This document shows, in pieces, positions 16,384 through 26,030 of a DNA stretch of 56,623 nt. The first letter of the stretch is position 1; each line of letters starts with the position of its first letter. The position numbers were made by a program, and so were the translations under genes. The notes beneath the pieces are model-generated. The model saw nothing but the letters and a program-made list of their open reading frames with translations. It was not told where the DNA came from and did not search any database. Origin of the DNA: Bacteroidia bacterium (GTDB lineage: Bacteria; Bacteroidota; Bacteroidia; Bacteroidales; UBA932). Where the stretch lies: contig SABC01000009.1 of the NCBI GenBank assembly GCA_009929175.1, forward strand, positions 1 through 56,623, read 5' to 3'.

Positions 16384-18144
16384 ATGAAAAACTTTTTCAA
16401 AATAGTTTTGGGAACTTTTGTAGGTTCCTTGATAGCCTTGACTGTGGGATTCTTCCTTATGCTGGGATTTATAGGATCCATGGCCAGCTTTTCGGAGACC
16501 AAGCCGGTTGTCCCAAAATCGGCCATATTAAGCATAGATTTCGGAACCAGGATTTCGGAACAGAGCATTGACGACCCTTTCTCTTCCATCAATCCACTCC
16601 AGGGGACATCGGGGAAGACACAGGGCATATACTCATTGATCCGTTCGATTGACAAAGCGGCAACCGATCCTGCTATAAAGTTCATATACATGAACCTCTC
16701 CAGCCTCAACGCCGGGATTACCCATACAGAAGAGTTGAGAAGTGCATTGGAAAGGTTCCGCACTAGCGGCAAGCCTGTGATTGCCTACGCCGATAATTTT
16801 TCACAACCGGCATATTACCTCTCCACAGTTGCCGACAAGATATTCCTTAGCCCCACCGGCATGCTTCCTCTTACCGGTGTAAGCATCAGTACCATATTCT
16901 TCAAGGATTTGCTGGACAAGCTTGGAGTGGAGGTTCAGCTTGTACGCCACGGCAAATTCAAAGCTGCAGCAGAGCAATTTATCAGCAACAAGATGAGTCC
17001 CGAAAACCGTGAACAGCTACAGGCCTATGTCAATGCCGTCTGGAGCACCTGGGCATCCCAGATTGCCTCTGCAAGAGAGATCCCCGTGGAAAAGATCAAC
17101 CTGCTTGCCGACAATCTCTCCCTCTCAACAGCACAGGATGCACTTGAAGCCGGTCTCGTGGACGAACTTCTTTACAAGGACCAGTTGATTGAAAAACTAA
17201 CAACCTTGTTTGGAGTAGAAGATGAGAAGGATCTCAAAATGATCACTACAACAAATTACGATAAAGCAACCCATAAGGTGGATTTCAAGGAGAAGAACAA
17301 GGTTGCCATCATATATGCAAACGGCGATATAATAATGGGCAAGACCGAAAACAATATTGCTTCGGATTCATTTATGGAACATATCTCAAAAGTTCGCAAA
17401 GACAGCACAATCAAAGCAGTTGTCTTTAGGGTCAACTCCCCTGGAGGCTCTGCCCAAAGCTCCGATATAATCGAACGTGAACTTGCGCTTTTGATGGAAA
17501 ACAAACCGGTTGTGGTGAGCATGGGCGATTATGCAGCCTCAGGTGGGTACTGGATTTCGGCCAAAGCAAATAAAATCTTCACTAACAACACCACCCTCAC
17601 AGGTTCAATCGGAGTATTCAGCATGGTGCCCAACTTCCAGAAGGCAATGAACAAACATCTTTCGGTCAATGCAGAGTCTGTTAACTCCAACAAATACAGC
17701 GACCTGATGTCGGGCTACCGTCCTTTGGAAAGTACTGAGAGTGAATTCCTGAGAAGTGCCGTAGAGAAAATCTACACCGATTTCATCAACCTGGTAGCAC
17801 AAGGAAGGAACATGACTCCGGAGAAGGTTGACGAGATTGCCCAAGGAAGGGTATGGGCAGGTAAGGATGCTCTCGGAATCGGACTTGCCGACCAACAGGG
17901 CGGGCTTTATGACGCGCTGCTCTCTGCAGCCTCGATGGCCGGTCTGGAGGGATACAGGATTGTTGAATACCCGGTGCAAAAGAGTGCCATAGACAGATTG
18001 GTGGAGATGCTGTCGGAGAGCAGTGTTGCAGCAGGGAACATGGCAGATCCTTTGGGAATGTTGGAAAACGCATACCAATCTTTGCTCAAGGAGAGAGGTA
18101 TAAGTCACATGGCAAGGTTGCCATACAACATAACCTTCAATTAG
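16384..18144 (+). CDS. sppA: Signal peptide peptidase SppA, long form
   Basis: This 586-residue membrane-bound serine protease degrades cleaved signal peptides. It has an N-terminal membrane anchor (about 5-32) and two ClpP-like S49 domains. The catalytic pair is Lys193 in KFKAAAEQF (first domain) and Ser386 in DYAASGGYWIS (second domain), matching Lys209 and Ser409 of the E. coli enzyme. The length fits the 67-kDa class. It is a single gene with its own promoter and a strong terminator at 18157. Confidence 0.96.
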   Translation: MKNFFKIVLGTFVGSLIALTVGFFLMLGFIGSMASFSETKPVVPKSAILSIDFGTRISEQSIDDPFSSINPLQGTSGKTQGIYSLIRSIDKAATDPAIKFIYMNLSSLNAGITHTEELRSALERFRTSGKPVIAYADNFSQPAYYLSTVADKIFLSPTGMLPLTGVSISTIFFKDLLDKLGVEVQLVRHGKFKAAAEQFISNKMSPENREQLQAYVNAVWSTWASQIASAREIPVEKINLLADNLSLSTAQDALEAGLVDELLYKDQLIEKLTTLFGVEDEKDLKMITTTNYDKATHKVDFKEKNKVAIIYANGDIIMGKTENNIASDSFMEHISKVRKDSTIKAVVFRVNSPGGSAQSSDIIERELALLMENKPVVVSMGDYAASGGYWISAKANKIFTNNTTLTGSIGVFSMVPNFQKAMNKHLSVNAESVNSNKYSDLMSGYRPLESTESEFLRSAVEKIYTDFINLVAQGRNMTPEKVDEIAQGRVWAGKDALGIGLADQQGGLYDALLSAASMAGLEGYRIVEYPVQKSAIDRLVEMLSESSVAAGNMADPLGMLENAYQSLLKERGISHMARLPYNITFN

Positions 18145-18156
18145 ATGAAATGTTTG

Positions 18157-18187
18157 AAACCCCGGCTTGTACGGGGTTTTTTATTAT
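18157..18187 (+). terminator. Intrinsic terminator of sppA
   Basis: An 8-bp perfect stem, AAACCCCG (18157-18164) with CGGGGTTT (18172-18179), has a 7-base loop and is followed by a T-rich run. It lies 12 bases after the sppA stop and just before the end of the convergent tilS. The A-run on the 5' side means it may also stop leftward transcripts. Confidence 0.85.
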
Positions 18188-18188
18188 T

Positions 18189-19682
18189 CTATTTTGAGTG
18201 GATCCTGACCACTTCAATGGTGTAGTTATCAACCTTAAAACGGTCATCGATCCTGTAACCGGGCAAGGCAACAATTTTGTCGCCTGAAACAACCACCGGG
18301 ATATTTGTCTTTGAAACCTTATCCAACTTGATATCTGTCAGGAAATCACTGATCTTTTTGAAACCTTTCATTCCTAAAGGGACAAACTTGTCTCCTTGTT
18401 GCCATCTCCTGACCTTTAAAGGGAATATGAGTTTACCGGCATCGACATATAACTCAGGCTCCGGAGTTTGTGAGAGAACGGAGGTTGTCGCCACAGAAAA
18501 GAGGTCACCTACCATGGAATCTTCAACCCTTCTCTTATGTTTGAATCCATGGGGTTTTGAAAATCTGAAAAATTCCAATCTTCCCCCTCCGGACCAAACC
18601 TCCAGACTTTGGCCAGTCTGAAGGTTATCTATGAGTAATTCTTTATCCCCGGCCGTTTCAGTATCATTCTTTTGTCCATGGCACTGGAGTTGGATTGTTG
18701 TGTCGTCTGATGACTCATTTACCTCTGCTCCTTTCCGGTATATCAAAAGCCACTCCCTGTCTTTTATTAAAAGGTGGCTGTCGGAGTGGAATTCCTTGCC
18801 CGGCTGGCCGTGAAGGGAGGCCAGTATCTGCAGCACCTGATCATAATTGAATCCGTAATCACCTAACAATGTGTACAGCCAGTAATCTGCCCTCTTCTCA
18901 TCCAAAAGTTTTTTGATGGAGATACGTCTGCCCGATTCATCAAAAAGAAAATCTCTTTTAAGGGGCAAAATATCTTCCAGGATTTCCAGGGCAGCCTGAA
19001 CGTTAGCCATATCCCTCTCTACAGTCGTAAGGTATGATTGGTTTATCATTTCAAACTCGGGAAATACCATGTTTCTCAACCTGTTCCTTGAATAATGGCT
19101 TTGTGAATTGGAACTGTCCTCCCTGAAAGGGATATTGTGGAGCTTCACATACTCTGCAATTTCACGACGTGTGATCGATAGCAAAGGGCGGATTATGTTT
19201 CCGTTTCTTTTGCGTATCCCGGTCATTCCTTGCAGTCCGGTGCCTCTGAGAATATTCAGGAAGAAGGTCTCAACAGAATCGTTTAAATTATGGGCTACAG
19301 CCACATAATCGAATCCATGCTCCTTTGTAAGCTCCTCAAACCAGTTGTAACGCAAATCCCTGGCTGCCATTTGGGTGGAGATTCCTTTATCCGAAGCATA
19401 AGCGTGAGTGTCAAATGTGTTCGAAAAGCACCTGATACCTTTTTGCCCCGCCCAGTTTTTGACAAGTTCCTCATCCCCGTCACTCTCTTCTCCCCTAAGT
19501 GAAAAGTTCACGGTGGCAATTGCCATATTGCTGTAAAATATTGACGAAAAAAGATGTGCCATGCACATTGAATCTATTCCGCCACTAACGGCAAGTATAA
19601 CGGAGGGAGCATCGGGAGACGAAAGATGTGTCCCGTCGGTTCCGATGAGACCATACAAAGAATCCCTGAATTTTGATACCAT
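18189..19682 (-). CDS. tilS: tRNA(Ile)-lysidine synthetase
   Basis: This ATP-dependent enzyme puts lysine on C34 of the tRNA-Ile with a CAU anticodon, so that it reads AUA. The PP-loop VSGGIDSMCMAH lies near residue 31, followed by the N-type ATP pyrophosphatase fold with YVAVAHNLNDSVETF and LRGTGLQGMTGI. The C-terminal TilS domain has RRWQQGDKFVPLGMKGFKKISD. At 497 residues it is somewhat long for the family. It is coupled to DUF3078 by a one-base TAATG overlap. It is essential in most bacteria. Confidence 0.95.
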   Translation of the reverse strand: MVSKFRDSLYGLIGTDGTHLSSPDAPSVILAVSGGIDSMCMAHLFSSIFYSNMAIATVNFSLRGEESDGDEELVKNWAGQKGIRCFSNTFDTHAYASDKGISTQMAARDLRYNWFEELTKEHGFDYVAVAHNLNDSVETFFLNILRGTGLQGMTGIRKRNGNIIRPLLSITRREIAEYVKLHNIPFREDSSNSQSHYSRNRLRNMVFPEFEMINQSYLTTVERDMANVQAALEILEDILPLKRDFLFDESGRRISIKKLLDEKRADYWLYTLLGDYGFNYDQVLQILASLHGQPGKEFHSDSHLLIKDREWLLIYRKGAEVNESSDDTTIQLQCHGQKNDTETAGDKELLIDNLQTGQSLEVWSGGGRLEFFRFSKPHGFKHKRRVEDSMVGDLFSVATTSVLSQTPEPELYVDAGKLIFPLKVRRWQQGDKFVPLGMKGFKKISDFLTDIKLDKVSKTNIPVVVSGDKIVALPGYRIDDRFKVDNYTIEVVRIHSK

Positions 19683-20674
19683 TACTTTTTAAAATCGCCG
19701 AATGTATATGAAAAGCCTATTTGTAAAATCTCCTTTAATTGAATCCTGGGAGCCATATGCCCCTCCTTGTCTGCAATCAGGATCTCGTCGTCATATATCA
19801 AGTTTGTCCTGATACTTGCCGAAAAATACTTGTTAATCTTTGAGTCCATTAGCAAATCCCAGTGCACTTTGATGTTTGCCGGTTTTCCCAGATAGTCCGA
19901 GAAGAGGTTGAGCGTCGATGTTATGTTGAGTTTACTGTTTATCTGATGTTTGTAATCAACCTTGAACTGCGCACCCAGTTCAATCTTGGCAGCCTGGTCA
20001 ATTTTGTTTCCATAACGAGTCCTGAGTTCCCGTTTATCTACAATTACAAGATTACCTGTAAGTGGCGAAAAGTTTAAAGACAATGGTTTGACCGGCTTGT
20101 AATCCATACCTATACCCAACGAAAAATAGGCCGGGGCAAAAGGAGAAGAAACAAGCACAGGTTCTTTGTTGGCAGGAAAGGTGAAGCCATTGGTCATTTG
20201 AGTCCGGAAGTTGAATGTTGCAGCAGCAAAAAAATTATTTATAGCGCGGTAGCCCAATTTGCTGTCAAAAATGAATTTATCGTCACTTTTCTTATACCTG
20301 TCACCAAACGACTGAATGAAACCATAAGCTATCTGCAATCGGTTTTCCCAAAACATATCGTCAAGTACTGCATAGTTACGGTAAATATTCACATAGGCAT
20401 TCAATGCTATGTTATCATAACCTCCGGATGCCCAGCTGGATAATGCCAATTGAGAAAAACCCAGCTGCAACAGTGTCCCGCCGGACCATTTGCTGGGCTC
20501 GGGCACCTCCGGCTCTATCCTGGGCAAAGCAATTTTTGATGCAATAATGAGACTCATCTCATGTCCGACACTTAGCTTTTTACCGCCGTCAAGAGTGGTA
20601 TCAACTACCCTCTCCTGTGCCGGCAAGGCAATTGACACAAATAATAGAAAAAAAGAAAAAAACTTCCTGATCAT
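19682..20674 (-). CDS. DUF3078 outer-membrane beta-barrel-like protein
   Basis: This is a 330-residue protein with a signal peptide (cleavage near ALPAQE). It carries the DUF3078 hallmarks: KWSGGTLLQLGFSQ, then SSWASGGYDNIALNAYVN, and regular amphipathic strands ending in an aromatic-rich FSYTFGDFKK. This suggests an outer-membrane barrel. It is common in Bacteroidota and often lies near housekeeping genes; its function is unknown. It lies between a hypothetical gene (33-base gap) and tilS (1-base overlap). Confidence 0.8.
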   Translation of the reverse strand: MIRKFFSFFLLFVSIALPAQERVVDTTLDGGKKLSVGHEMSLIIASKIALPRIEPEVPEPSKWSGGTLLQLGFSQLALSSWASGGYDNIALNAYVNIYRNYAVLDDMFWENRLQIAYGFIQSFGDRYKKSDDKFIFDSKLGYRAINNFFAAATFNFRTQMTNGFTFPANKEPVLVSSPFAPAYFSLGIGMDYKPVKPLSLNFSPLTGNLVIVDKRELRTRYGNKIDQAAKIELGAQFKVDYKHQINSKLNITSTLNLFSDYLGKPANIKVHWDLLMDSKINKYFSASIRTNLIYDDEILIADKEGHMAPRIQLKEILQIGFSYTFGDFKK

Positions 20675-20707
20675 CAGTATTTAACCTCCATTCATTTTCA
20701 AATACAA

Positions 20708-21418
20708 TCAGCCCTCCAAAACATCATCAGAGTTGAACTTGTAACCCATCCTTTTACCGGTCTGGAGTTTGGCACTCTCAATTTTGTCGTTGATCTGCTC
20801 TACGCTTGCAACCTTCACAAGATCGAAAGGGGGGACCAGCAGGTCAAATGAAAGCGTGTAAAGAATTGCAGATTCAACTATCTGCAACATCTCTTCCCTG
20901 CCCAGCTTTTTTTTACCGAAAGTACTTACAACATTATTTATTTGCCTCTTTCCTTCGGCTAAAAAGCACTTGTCTTTGTTTACGAATATGCGGGCTACCA
21001 AGTAACCCAAATCTTCGGGACGGTTGTACTTGAGCGAGTCCGATAAAAAATTATATATGCTGATCACACCGCTGTAGCCGTTGCTTGAATCATTTTTCAC
21101 ATAATCGCTTTTCCAGACAGGATGGTCCCTGTCAAAAATAAAGACATCCGAGTGCATACTGAAGATCAGAACATCATCAGCAAACTTGAGTTCTGCCTCA
21201 AACTTTCCCCTGTCCCTGTACTCCAGCCTGCGGAGCTTCCTGTCATTCGGATCGTTTGTTTCCAGCAAGTCATTGAGATCGTTGCTCATCTCGTTGAGGA
21301 TCTCTTTGAGCTGGTTGAAAACCTCCATTGTCTGGTTGAAAACCTGGAGTTTGATCTGTGATTTGAAATTGAAGCCGGCGAGTATCTCCTTTTGCCGGGA
21401 AGGTAAGTCTGCAGCCAT
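20708..21418 (-). CDS. Conserved hypothetical cytoplasmic protein
   Basis: I do not recognise this 236-residue protein beyond a likely Bacteroidota conserved hypothetical. It has no signal peptide or membrane segment. The N-terminal third (about 18-65) is helical and probably coiled-coil, rich in Asn, Leu and Glu. The middle alternates strand-like stretches (DDVLIFSMHSDVFIFD) and the C-terminus is helical. It lies 39 bases after proS and 33 bases before DUF3078 on the same strand, so it is probably in one operon with them. No function can be assigned. Confidence 0.75.
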   Translation of the reverse strand: MAADLPSRQKEILAGFNFKSQIKLQVFNQTMEVFNQLKEILNEMSNDLNDLLETNDPNDRKLRRLEYRDRGKFEAELKFADDVLIFSMHSDVFIFDRDHPVWKSDYVKNDSSNGYSGVISIYNFLSDSLKYNRPEDLGYLVARIFVNKDKCFLAEGKRQINNVVSTFGKKKLGREEMLQIVESAILYTLSFDLLVPPFDLVKVASVEQINDKIESAKLQTGKRMGYKFNSDDVLEG

Positions 21419-21457
21419 TGCTAAAGTGTTTTGTCTTCTGTAAAAATAATCAATAAA

Positions 21458-22933
21458 TTAATATGAACGTGCAAAAATAACCCTGCGGGCAGAGGGCTTC
21501 CCACTGTACATACATATACCCGGCTCTGCATCAGAGCTATCCAGTGGAATGCATCGTATCGTTGCTTTGGTCTCTTCCTTGATCCTTTCTTCAGTTTCGG
21601 CAGTTCCGTCCCAATGGCAAAGCAGGAAGCCTCCCTCTTCTATTTTTTGCCGGAAAGTTTCGTAATCATCCACCTTCACAGTGCTCCTTTCCCGGAAATC
21701 CAGTGCCTTTTGGTATATGTTATCCTGAATTTCGTCCATCAGGGCCACAATATAATCCTCAATACCGTCACAACTTCTCGACTCTTTGGTAAGGGTATCC
21801 CTGCGCGCAACCTCAACGGTATTACCCTCCATATCCCTTGGACCAATCGCCAGGCGGACAGGCACACCCTTGAGTTCCCATTCGGCAAATTTGAAACCCG
21901 AACGGTAATTATCCCTGTCATCAATTTTGACAGTCAGCCCTTTCGACTGAAGTGTACGTTTGATTCCATCCATTTTTTCCAAAATGGTGTTCAACTCCTC
22001 CTCTCCTTTGTAGATAGGCACCATCACAACATGAATGGGGGCAAGTTTCGGAGGAAGGACCAGGCCGTTGTTATCGCTGTGTGCCATGATAAGGGCACCC
22101 ATCAACCGTGTTGAGACTCCCCATGATGTTGCCCAAACGTAATCCAGTTTACCCTCCTTGTTTGTGAACTGCACATCGAATGCCTTGGCAAAGTTTTGCC
22201 CGAGGAAGTGTGATGTACCGGCTTGCAGTGCTTTACCATCCTGCATCAGGGCCTCAATGCATAGTGTGTCCAATGCCCCGGCAAACCTCTCGCTCTCGGA
22301 CTTTCGCCCTACAATCACAGGCAGAGCCATATATTCCCGTGCAAAGTTTTCGTAAACATGGACCATCCTTTCTGTCTCTTCAATTGCCTCTTCCATAGTT
22401 GAGTGTGCTGTATGACCCTCCTGCCATAAAAACTCGGCGGTCCTGAGGAACAACCTTGTCCGCATCTCCCATCTCACTACATTTGCCCACTGGTTTACAA
22501 GAAGGGGCAGGTCTCGGTAAGATTTTATCCAGTTTTTGTAAGTATTCCAAATGATTGTCTCCGAAGTTGGTCTTACTATCAACTCCTCCTCCAGCTTGGC
22601 GTCCGGATCCACAACAACTCCTGGTCCATCTGGGTTGGTCATCAGACGATGATGGGTGACCACGGCACACTCCTTTGCAAACCCCTCCACGTGTTCGGCC
22701 TCCTTGCTAAGGAATGATTTTGGTATGAATAAAGGAAAGTAAGCATTGACATGCCCTGTCTCTTTGAACATTTTGTCCAGCTGTGCCTGGATCTTTTCCC
22801 ATATTGCATATCCGTAAGGTTTGATAACCATGCATCCTCTTACTGCAGAATTTTCTGCAAGATCGGCTTTGGTTACCAGGTTGTTGTACCAAAGGGAGTA
22901 GTTTTCTTCCCGATTGACAATCTCTTTTGCCAT
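21458..22933 (-). CDS. proS: Prolyl-tRNA synthetase, archaeal/eukaryotic type
   Basis: This 491-residue class II synthetase charges tRNA-Pro. The class II motif 2 region is [20 protein letters not shown], preceded by the PTSETIIW segment, and the [13 protein letters not shown] loop lies in the catalytic core. It then has an anticodon-binding domain ([20 protein letters not shown]) and a C-terminal domain ending FARSY. It lacks the large insertion of the bacterial-type enzyme, so it is the short ProS type 3 usual in Bacteroidota. It heads a minus-strand group with a predicted -7 box at 23031. Confidence 0.97.
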   Translation of the reverse strand: MAKEIVNREENYSLWYNNLVTKADLAENSAVRGCMVIKPYGYAIWEKIQAQLDKMFKETGHVNAYFPLFIPKSFLSKEAEHVEGFAKECAVVTHHRLMTNPDGPGVVVDPDAKLEEELIVRPTSETIIWNTYKNWIKSYRDLPLLVNQWANVVRWEMRTRLFLRTAEFLWQEGHTAHSTMEEAIEETERMVHVYENFAREYMALPVIVGRKSESERFAGALDTLCIEALMQDGKALQAGTSHFLGQNFAKAFDVQFTNKEGKLDYVWATSWGVSTRLMGALIMAHSDNNGLVLPPKLAPIHVVMVPIYKGEEELNTILEKMDGIKRTLQSKGLTVKIDDRDNYRSGFKFAEWELKGVPVRLAIGPRDMEGNTVEVARRDTLTKESRSCDGIEDYIVALMDEIQDNIYQKALDFRERSTVKVDDYETFRQKIEEGGFLLCHWDGTAETEERIKEETKATIRCIPLDSSDAEPGICMYSGKPSARRVIFARSY

Positions 22934-23030
22934 TTTATTGTTAATTTTGTTTTTAGCTCGGTTAATTATTCACATATATTTTAATCCCAAAGGATTTGGA
23001 ATGATTTTTGTGCTCATTCTTTCAAAGGCA

Positions 23031-23038
23031 CAAAAGTA
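23031..23038 (-). promoter_or_regulatory. Predicted -7 box of the proS operon
   Basis: On the minus strand TACTTTTG matches TAnnTTTG exactly. No good -33 element is seen. The transcript would start near 23027, leaving a leader of about 93 bases. That leader can form two small hairpins, one of them an AATCC/GGATT pair around 22982-22997. Confidence 0.45.
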
Positions 23039-23057
23039 CAAAATAATTTAAACACAC

Positions 23058-23063
23058 AGGAGG
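23058..23063 (+). promoter_or_regulatory. Strong Shine-Dalgarno site before the repeat lipoprotein
   Basis: AGGAGG lies 6 bases before the ATG at 23070. Canonical ribosome-binding sites are rare elsewhere in this window (infB is another case, GGGAGG at 32966-32971), so this fixes the start and suggests high expression. Confidence 0.75.
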
Positions 23064-23069
23064 TGCAAG

Positions 23070-24491
23070 ATGAAAAATACATTTTTAATACTAGTTTTTC
23101 TAGGGTTCATTCTTAGCTCTTGTGCTACTACAAACCGGTATGCGTCAAACACGTTCGAAGATGCAATCTACCAGAGTCCCGGCAGCGGACCCACAATTGT
23201 AGTTAACACAGACATCGAAAAAGAGGTTGAGGCCCTGAGGGGCAAAACCCGTGAATCCAACAGGGTAATCATCGATGGTCGCGTTATCGAGGGTGTATAT
23301 GCCGATGAGTATGGCAACGTGGACGTGGACATTGATGCCGATTCCGATAAAACCTACATAATTCTCAACCCTGGTGAGACCTTCGAAGAGAGACTTGCCA
23401 AATTTGAGAACCCGACCTACACAATAAACATTAATTACGATTACTGGAACTTTTCCAATCCTTGGTATTGGGATATCTATTACAATCCTTACAACCGTTA
23501 CTGGAGGCGCCAATGGTATGCAGGATGGTCTCCTTACCACTGGAACTACATGTATCCCAGCTGGGATTACTATTGGTTTTCGCCATTCACACATTACGAT
23601 CCGTTCCTGTGGGGTTACCCGTACAACTCACCTTACATGGGGTATAACCCATGGTACTTCCACAATCCCTACCATAGTTGGGGCAACGGGTGGTATTCTC
23701 CCGGATATGCTCATAACGGAGGTAACTACAGGGATCGCTACTACGGCCGCAGGGAGAGTCCAAGAGAGCAGTACAGCCAGTCGGGCAGAGGTGCCTCATC
23801 GGAGGGTTCTTTTATCAGGAGGGATGTACGGACCAGCCAGGTTAGGGGGAGTTCTGTAACAAACAACCCTAATGAGCTCACAAAGAGGTACTCCGAAAGC
23901 ATCTACAGGCGCGACAGCAGGAGCTCTAACACCTCAGACCCCAGAATCAACGAAACCGGCCAAGCTTCGCGCAGGGGTGCAATAACCAGGACAAGCTCTT
24001 CAGCTACTCAGCATAACAGCTCCGGTGGCAATGTTACCCGCAGGGAAAGTTCTTCAACCGAAACCATGCGCCAGTCAACCGGAACAACCAGGCAATCCAC
24101 CGGCACTGTTCGCCAGTCAACCGGAACAACCAGGCAATCCACCGGCACTGTACGCCAGTCAACCGGAACAACCAGGCAATCCACCGGCACTGTACGCCAG
24201 TCAACCGGCAGGACCAGGCAGCCTTACAGCAGCAATTCAAGGTCAAACATTTACTCCACACAATACCGCCAACCGGCACGTACTACCAGTACTGTAACCA
24301 ACACAACGCAGAGAAGTTCCGGCAACAACACAGGCAATACCAGTTACCAGAGGAATACCTCTGCCCCTACAAGAAGCTACAACCCTCCACCTGCATCGTC
24401 CTCCTCCAGCGGAAGCACATCCAGATCTGCAGAAACCTCAAGTTCTTCCAGGTCATCCAGCAGTTCGTCGGGTTCCGGTTACAGAAGATAA
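23070..24491 (+). CDS. Repeat-rich lipoprotein with a Trp/Tyr-rich middle and Ser/Thr-rich tail
   Basis: This 473-residue protein has a lipoprotein signal (lipobox LSSC, Cys18). Residues about 20-120 form a globular, acidic part. Residues about 120-220 are extremely rich in Trp, Tyr, Asn and Pro, with blocks such as NPWYWDIYYNPYNRYWRR. The rest is a low-complexity Ser/Thr/Arg/Gln tail that contains tandem TGTVRQSTGTTRQ units. No catalytic motif is visible. The sequence suggests a surface or envelope protein with an extended, possibly glycosylated or cell-wall-contacting tail. It lies 12 bases upstream of the porin gene and is likely cotranscribed. Function unknown. Confidence 0.8.
   Translation: MKNTFLILVFLGFILSSCATTNRYASNTFEDAIYQSPGSGPTIVVNTDIEKEVEALRGKTRESNRVIIDGRVIEGVYADEYGNVDVDIDADSDKTYIILNPGETFEERLAKFENPTYTININYDYWNFSNPWYWDIYYNPYNRYWRRQWYAGWSPYHWNYMYPSWDYYWFSPFTHYDPFLWGYPYNSPYMGYNPWYFHNPYHSWGNGWYSPGYAHNGGNYRDRYYGRRESPREQYSQSGRGASSEGSFIRRDVRTSQVRGSSVTNNPNELTKRYSESIYRRDSRSSNTSDPRINETGQASRRGAITRTSSSATQHNSSGGNVTRRESSSTETMRQSTGTTRQSTGTVRQSTGTTRQSTGTVRQSTGTTRQSTGTVRQSTGRTRQPYSSNSRSNIYSTQYRQPARTTSTVTNTTQRSSGNNTGNTSYQRNTSAPTRSYNPPPASSSSSGSTSRSAETSSSSRSSSSSSGSGYRR
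24069..24209 (+). repeat. 42-bp in-frame tandem repeat
   Basis: Three 42-base units (24069-24110, 24111-24152, 24153-24194) are followed by a partial one. They are almost identical at the DNA level; the only difference I see is the last base of the first unit. Each encodes a 14-residue unit, RQSTGTTRQSTGTV, itself an internal duplication of a 7-residue motif. Such near-identity points to recent expansion and likely copy-number variation, always in frame. Confidence 0.93.
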
Positions 24492-24503
24492 ATTGTTATT
24501 AAC

Positions 24504-26030
24504 ATGAAAAAGATTACATTGATTATAATATCGCTGACCCTTTCAGTTGCGGTATTTGGGCAAGGTGCATTTGATGCTTTGAGGTTCTCACAATACCGTT
24601 ACGAGGGTACAGCACGAAGTATGGCCATGGGTAACGCCTTTGTATCATTGGGAGCAGACAGTTACTCAATGAGTATCAATCCGGCTGCCTCAGCAATTTA
24701 CAAATACTCCGAATTTACCTTTACCCCTTCATTGCTCAACACCAAAATAAATTCGGAATACCTTGGCAATAATGATACGGAGAATTGGACAAGGGCCGGG
24801 GTTTCTAACCTTGGATTCGTGACACCTTTTGTTGTCAGCAATACCGGTTATGGTCTCAAGTCCCTGACTTTTGGAATTGCCATAAACAAACTCAACAACT
24901 TCTCTTCCCGCTCCTATTCTTTTGGGGTCAATGAATCTTCGAGCTGGCTTTCGGCAGTTGCTGACGGACTGTACGGAGTGAACAATGCCAACCTGGATAT
25001 CACAAATGACTGGAATCCCTTTTACGATTTCCCTGAGGCTACATGGAGGGAGATTCTTGCCTGGAATTCCAATTTGCTTGATCCTCTTTCCCAGAATGAA
25101 TACATCTCGGCAACGGAGAACATCCAGGGCGACATGATTGTCCATGCAGGAGCGCTTGGACAGGAGTTTTTCCGCGAACAAAAAGGTTCACTTTCGGAAG
25201 TTCTTTTCAATGTTGGGGCCAATATTTCGGACAAGTTGTTCCTGGGTGCAAATCTTGGAGTTCAGTCTCTGGAATTCAATGACTATCAGAGATATTCCGA
25301 ATCTGCTCAAAATCCCGCACTGTTTGACTCCAAATTCTCCGGCTTCACACATCTTTTCCGTCAGACATCCAGTGGTGTAGGTCTCAATTTCAAACTAGGA
25401 GTTATAGCAATACCCTTCGAAGGGTTCAGGTTGGGAGCCAGTATAGCAACACCAACATGGCTTTTCCTCAAGGATACCTGGGACGAAACCATAGATGCCC
25501 GTTACTCCGACGGTTACAAAAGTGAAATTCTTTCTCCGATCGGTGAATACAATTACAGGGTAAATACACCTTTACGCTGGAACATCGGAGCATCATATGT
25601 TTTTGGTAAAATTGGATTATTGAGCGTTGACTACGAAGGAGCAGACTACTCAACTGTTAAAATGTTGTCCGAAGATGGTGACGACAGGGATTTCCGTGCA
25701 ACAAACAACTATATTTCGGGTAACTTCCGGTCGGCCTATACCCTTCGTGCAGGAGCCGAAGTTCGGCCAATACCCGGATTCGCACTTAGGGCCGGCTATA
25801 CAAAATATGGAAATCCCGAAAAAACACTGGGGTATGAAAGTGAATACATCTCAGGAGGCTTGGGTTTCTCAAGCAGTGCAGGCATATTCCTGGATGTGGC
25901 ATTCCAGCAAAGGCTCAAAGACACTGAGTATTTTTCACTATACCAGGATTACACTAACCACACGGCCCCGGTTGGCAGCTATGAGACCTCCGGATGGAAA
26001 TTGCTCCTCACTTTAGGCTTTAGATTCTAA
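24504..26030 (+). CDS. FadL/OmpP1-like outer-membrane transport protein
   Basis: This is a 508-residue outer-membrane barrel with a signal peptide ending near AVFGQ. The N-terminal plug-like motif SQYRYEGTARSMAMGNAFVS, followed by LGADSYSMSINPAA, is typical of the FadL/OmpP1/TodX group in Bacteroidota. Many strands alternate aromatic residues, and the C-terminus LLLTLGFRF ends in the usual aromatic residue. It probably admits hydrophobic compounds; the substrate is unknown. It overlaps the convergent wbqC-like gene by 4 bases. Confidence 0.85.
   Translation: MKKITLIIISLTLSVAVFGQGAFDALRFSQYRYEGTARSMAMGNAFVSLGADSYSMSINPAASAIYKYSEFTFTPSLLNTKINSEYLGNNDTENWTRAGVSNLGFVTPFVVSNTGYGLKSLTFGIAINKLNNFSSRSYSFGVNESSSWLSAVADGLYGVNNANLDITNDWNPFYDFPEATWREILAWNSNLLDPLSQNEYISATENIQGDMIVHAGALGQEFFREQKGSLSEVLFNVGANISDKLFLGANLGVQSLEFNDYQRYSESAQNPALFDSKFSGFTHLFRQTSSGVGLNFKLGVIAIPFEGFRLGASIATPTWLFLKDTWDETIDARYSDGYKSEILSPIGEYNYRVNTPLRWNIGASYVFGKIGLLSVDYEGADYSTVKMLSEDGDDRDFRATNNYISGNFRSAYTLRAGAEVRPIPGFALRAGYTKYGNPEKTLGYESEYISGGLGFSSSAGIFLDVAFQQRLKDTEYFSLYQDYTNHTAPVGSYETSGWKLLLTLGFRF

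Noticed and set aside
24069-24209. Possible CRISPR array
   Set aside because: Repeats are directly adjacent with no unique spacers, and encode a clean 14-residue unit.
24008-24279. Repetitive minus-strand and shifted frames across the 42-bp repeats
   Set aside because: They arise only because the in-frame repeat is periodic in all frames; the lipoprotein frame has signal peptide, start and Shine-Dalgarno.
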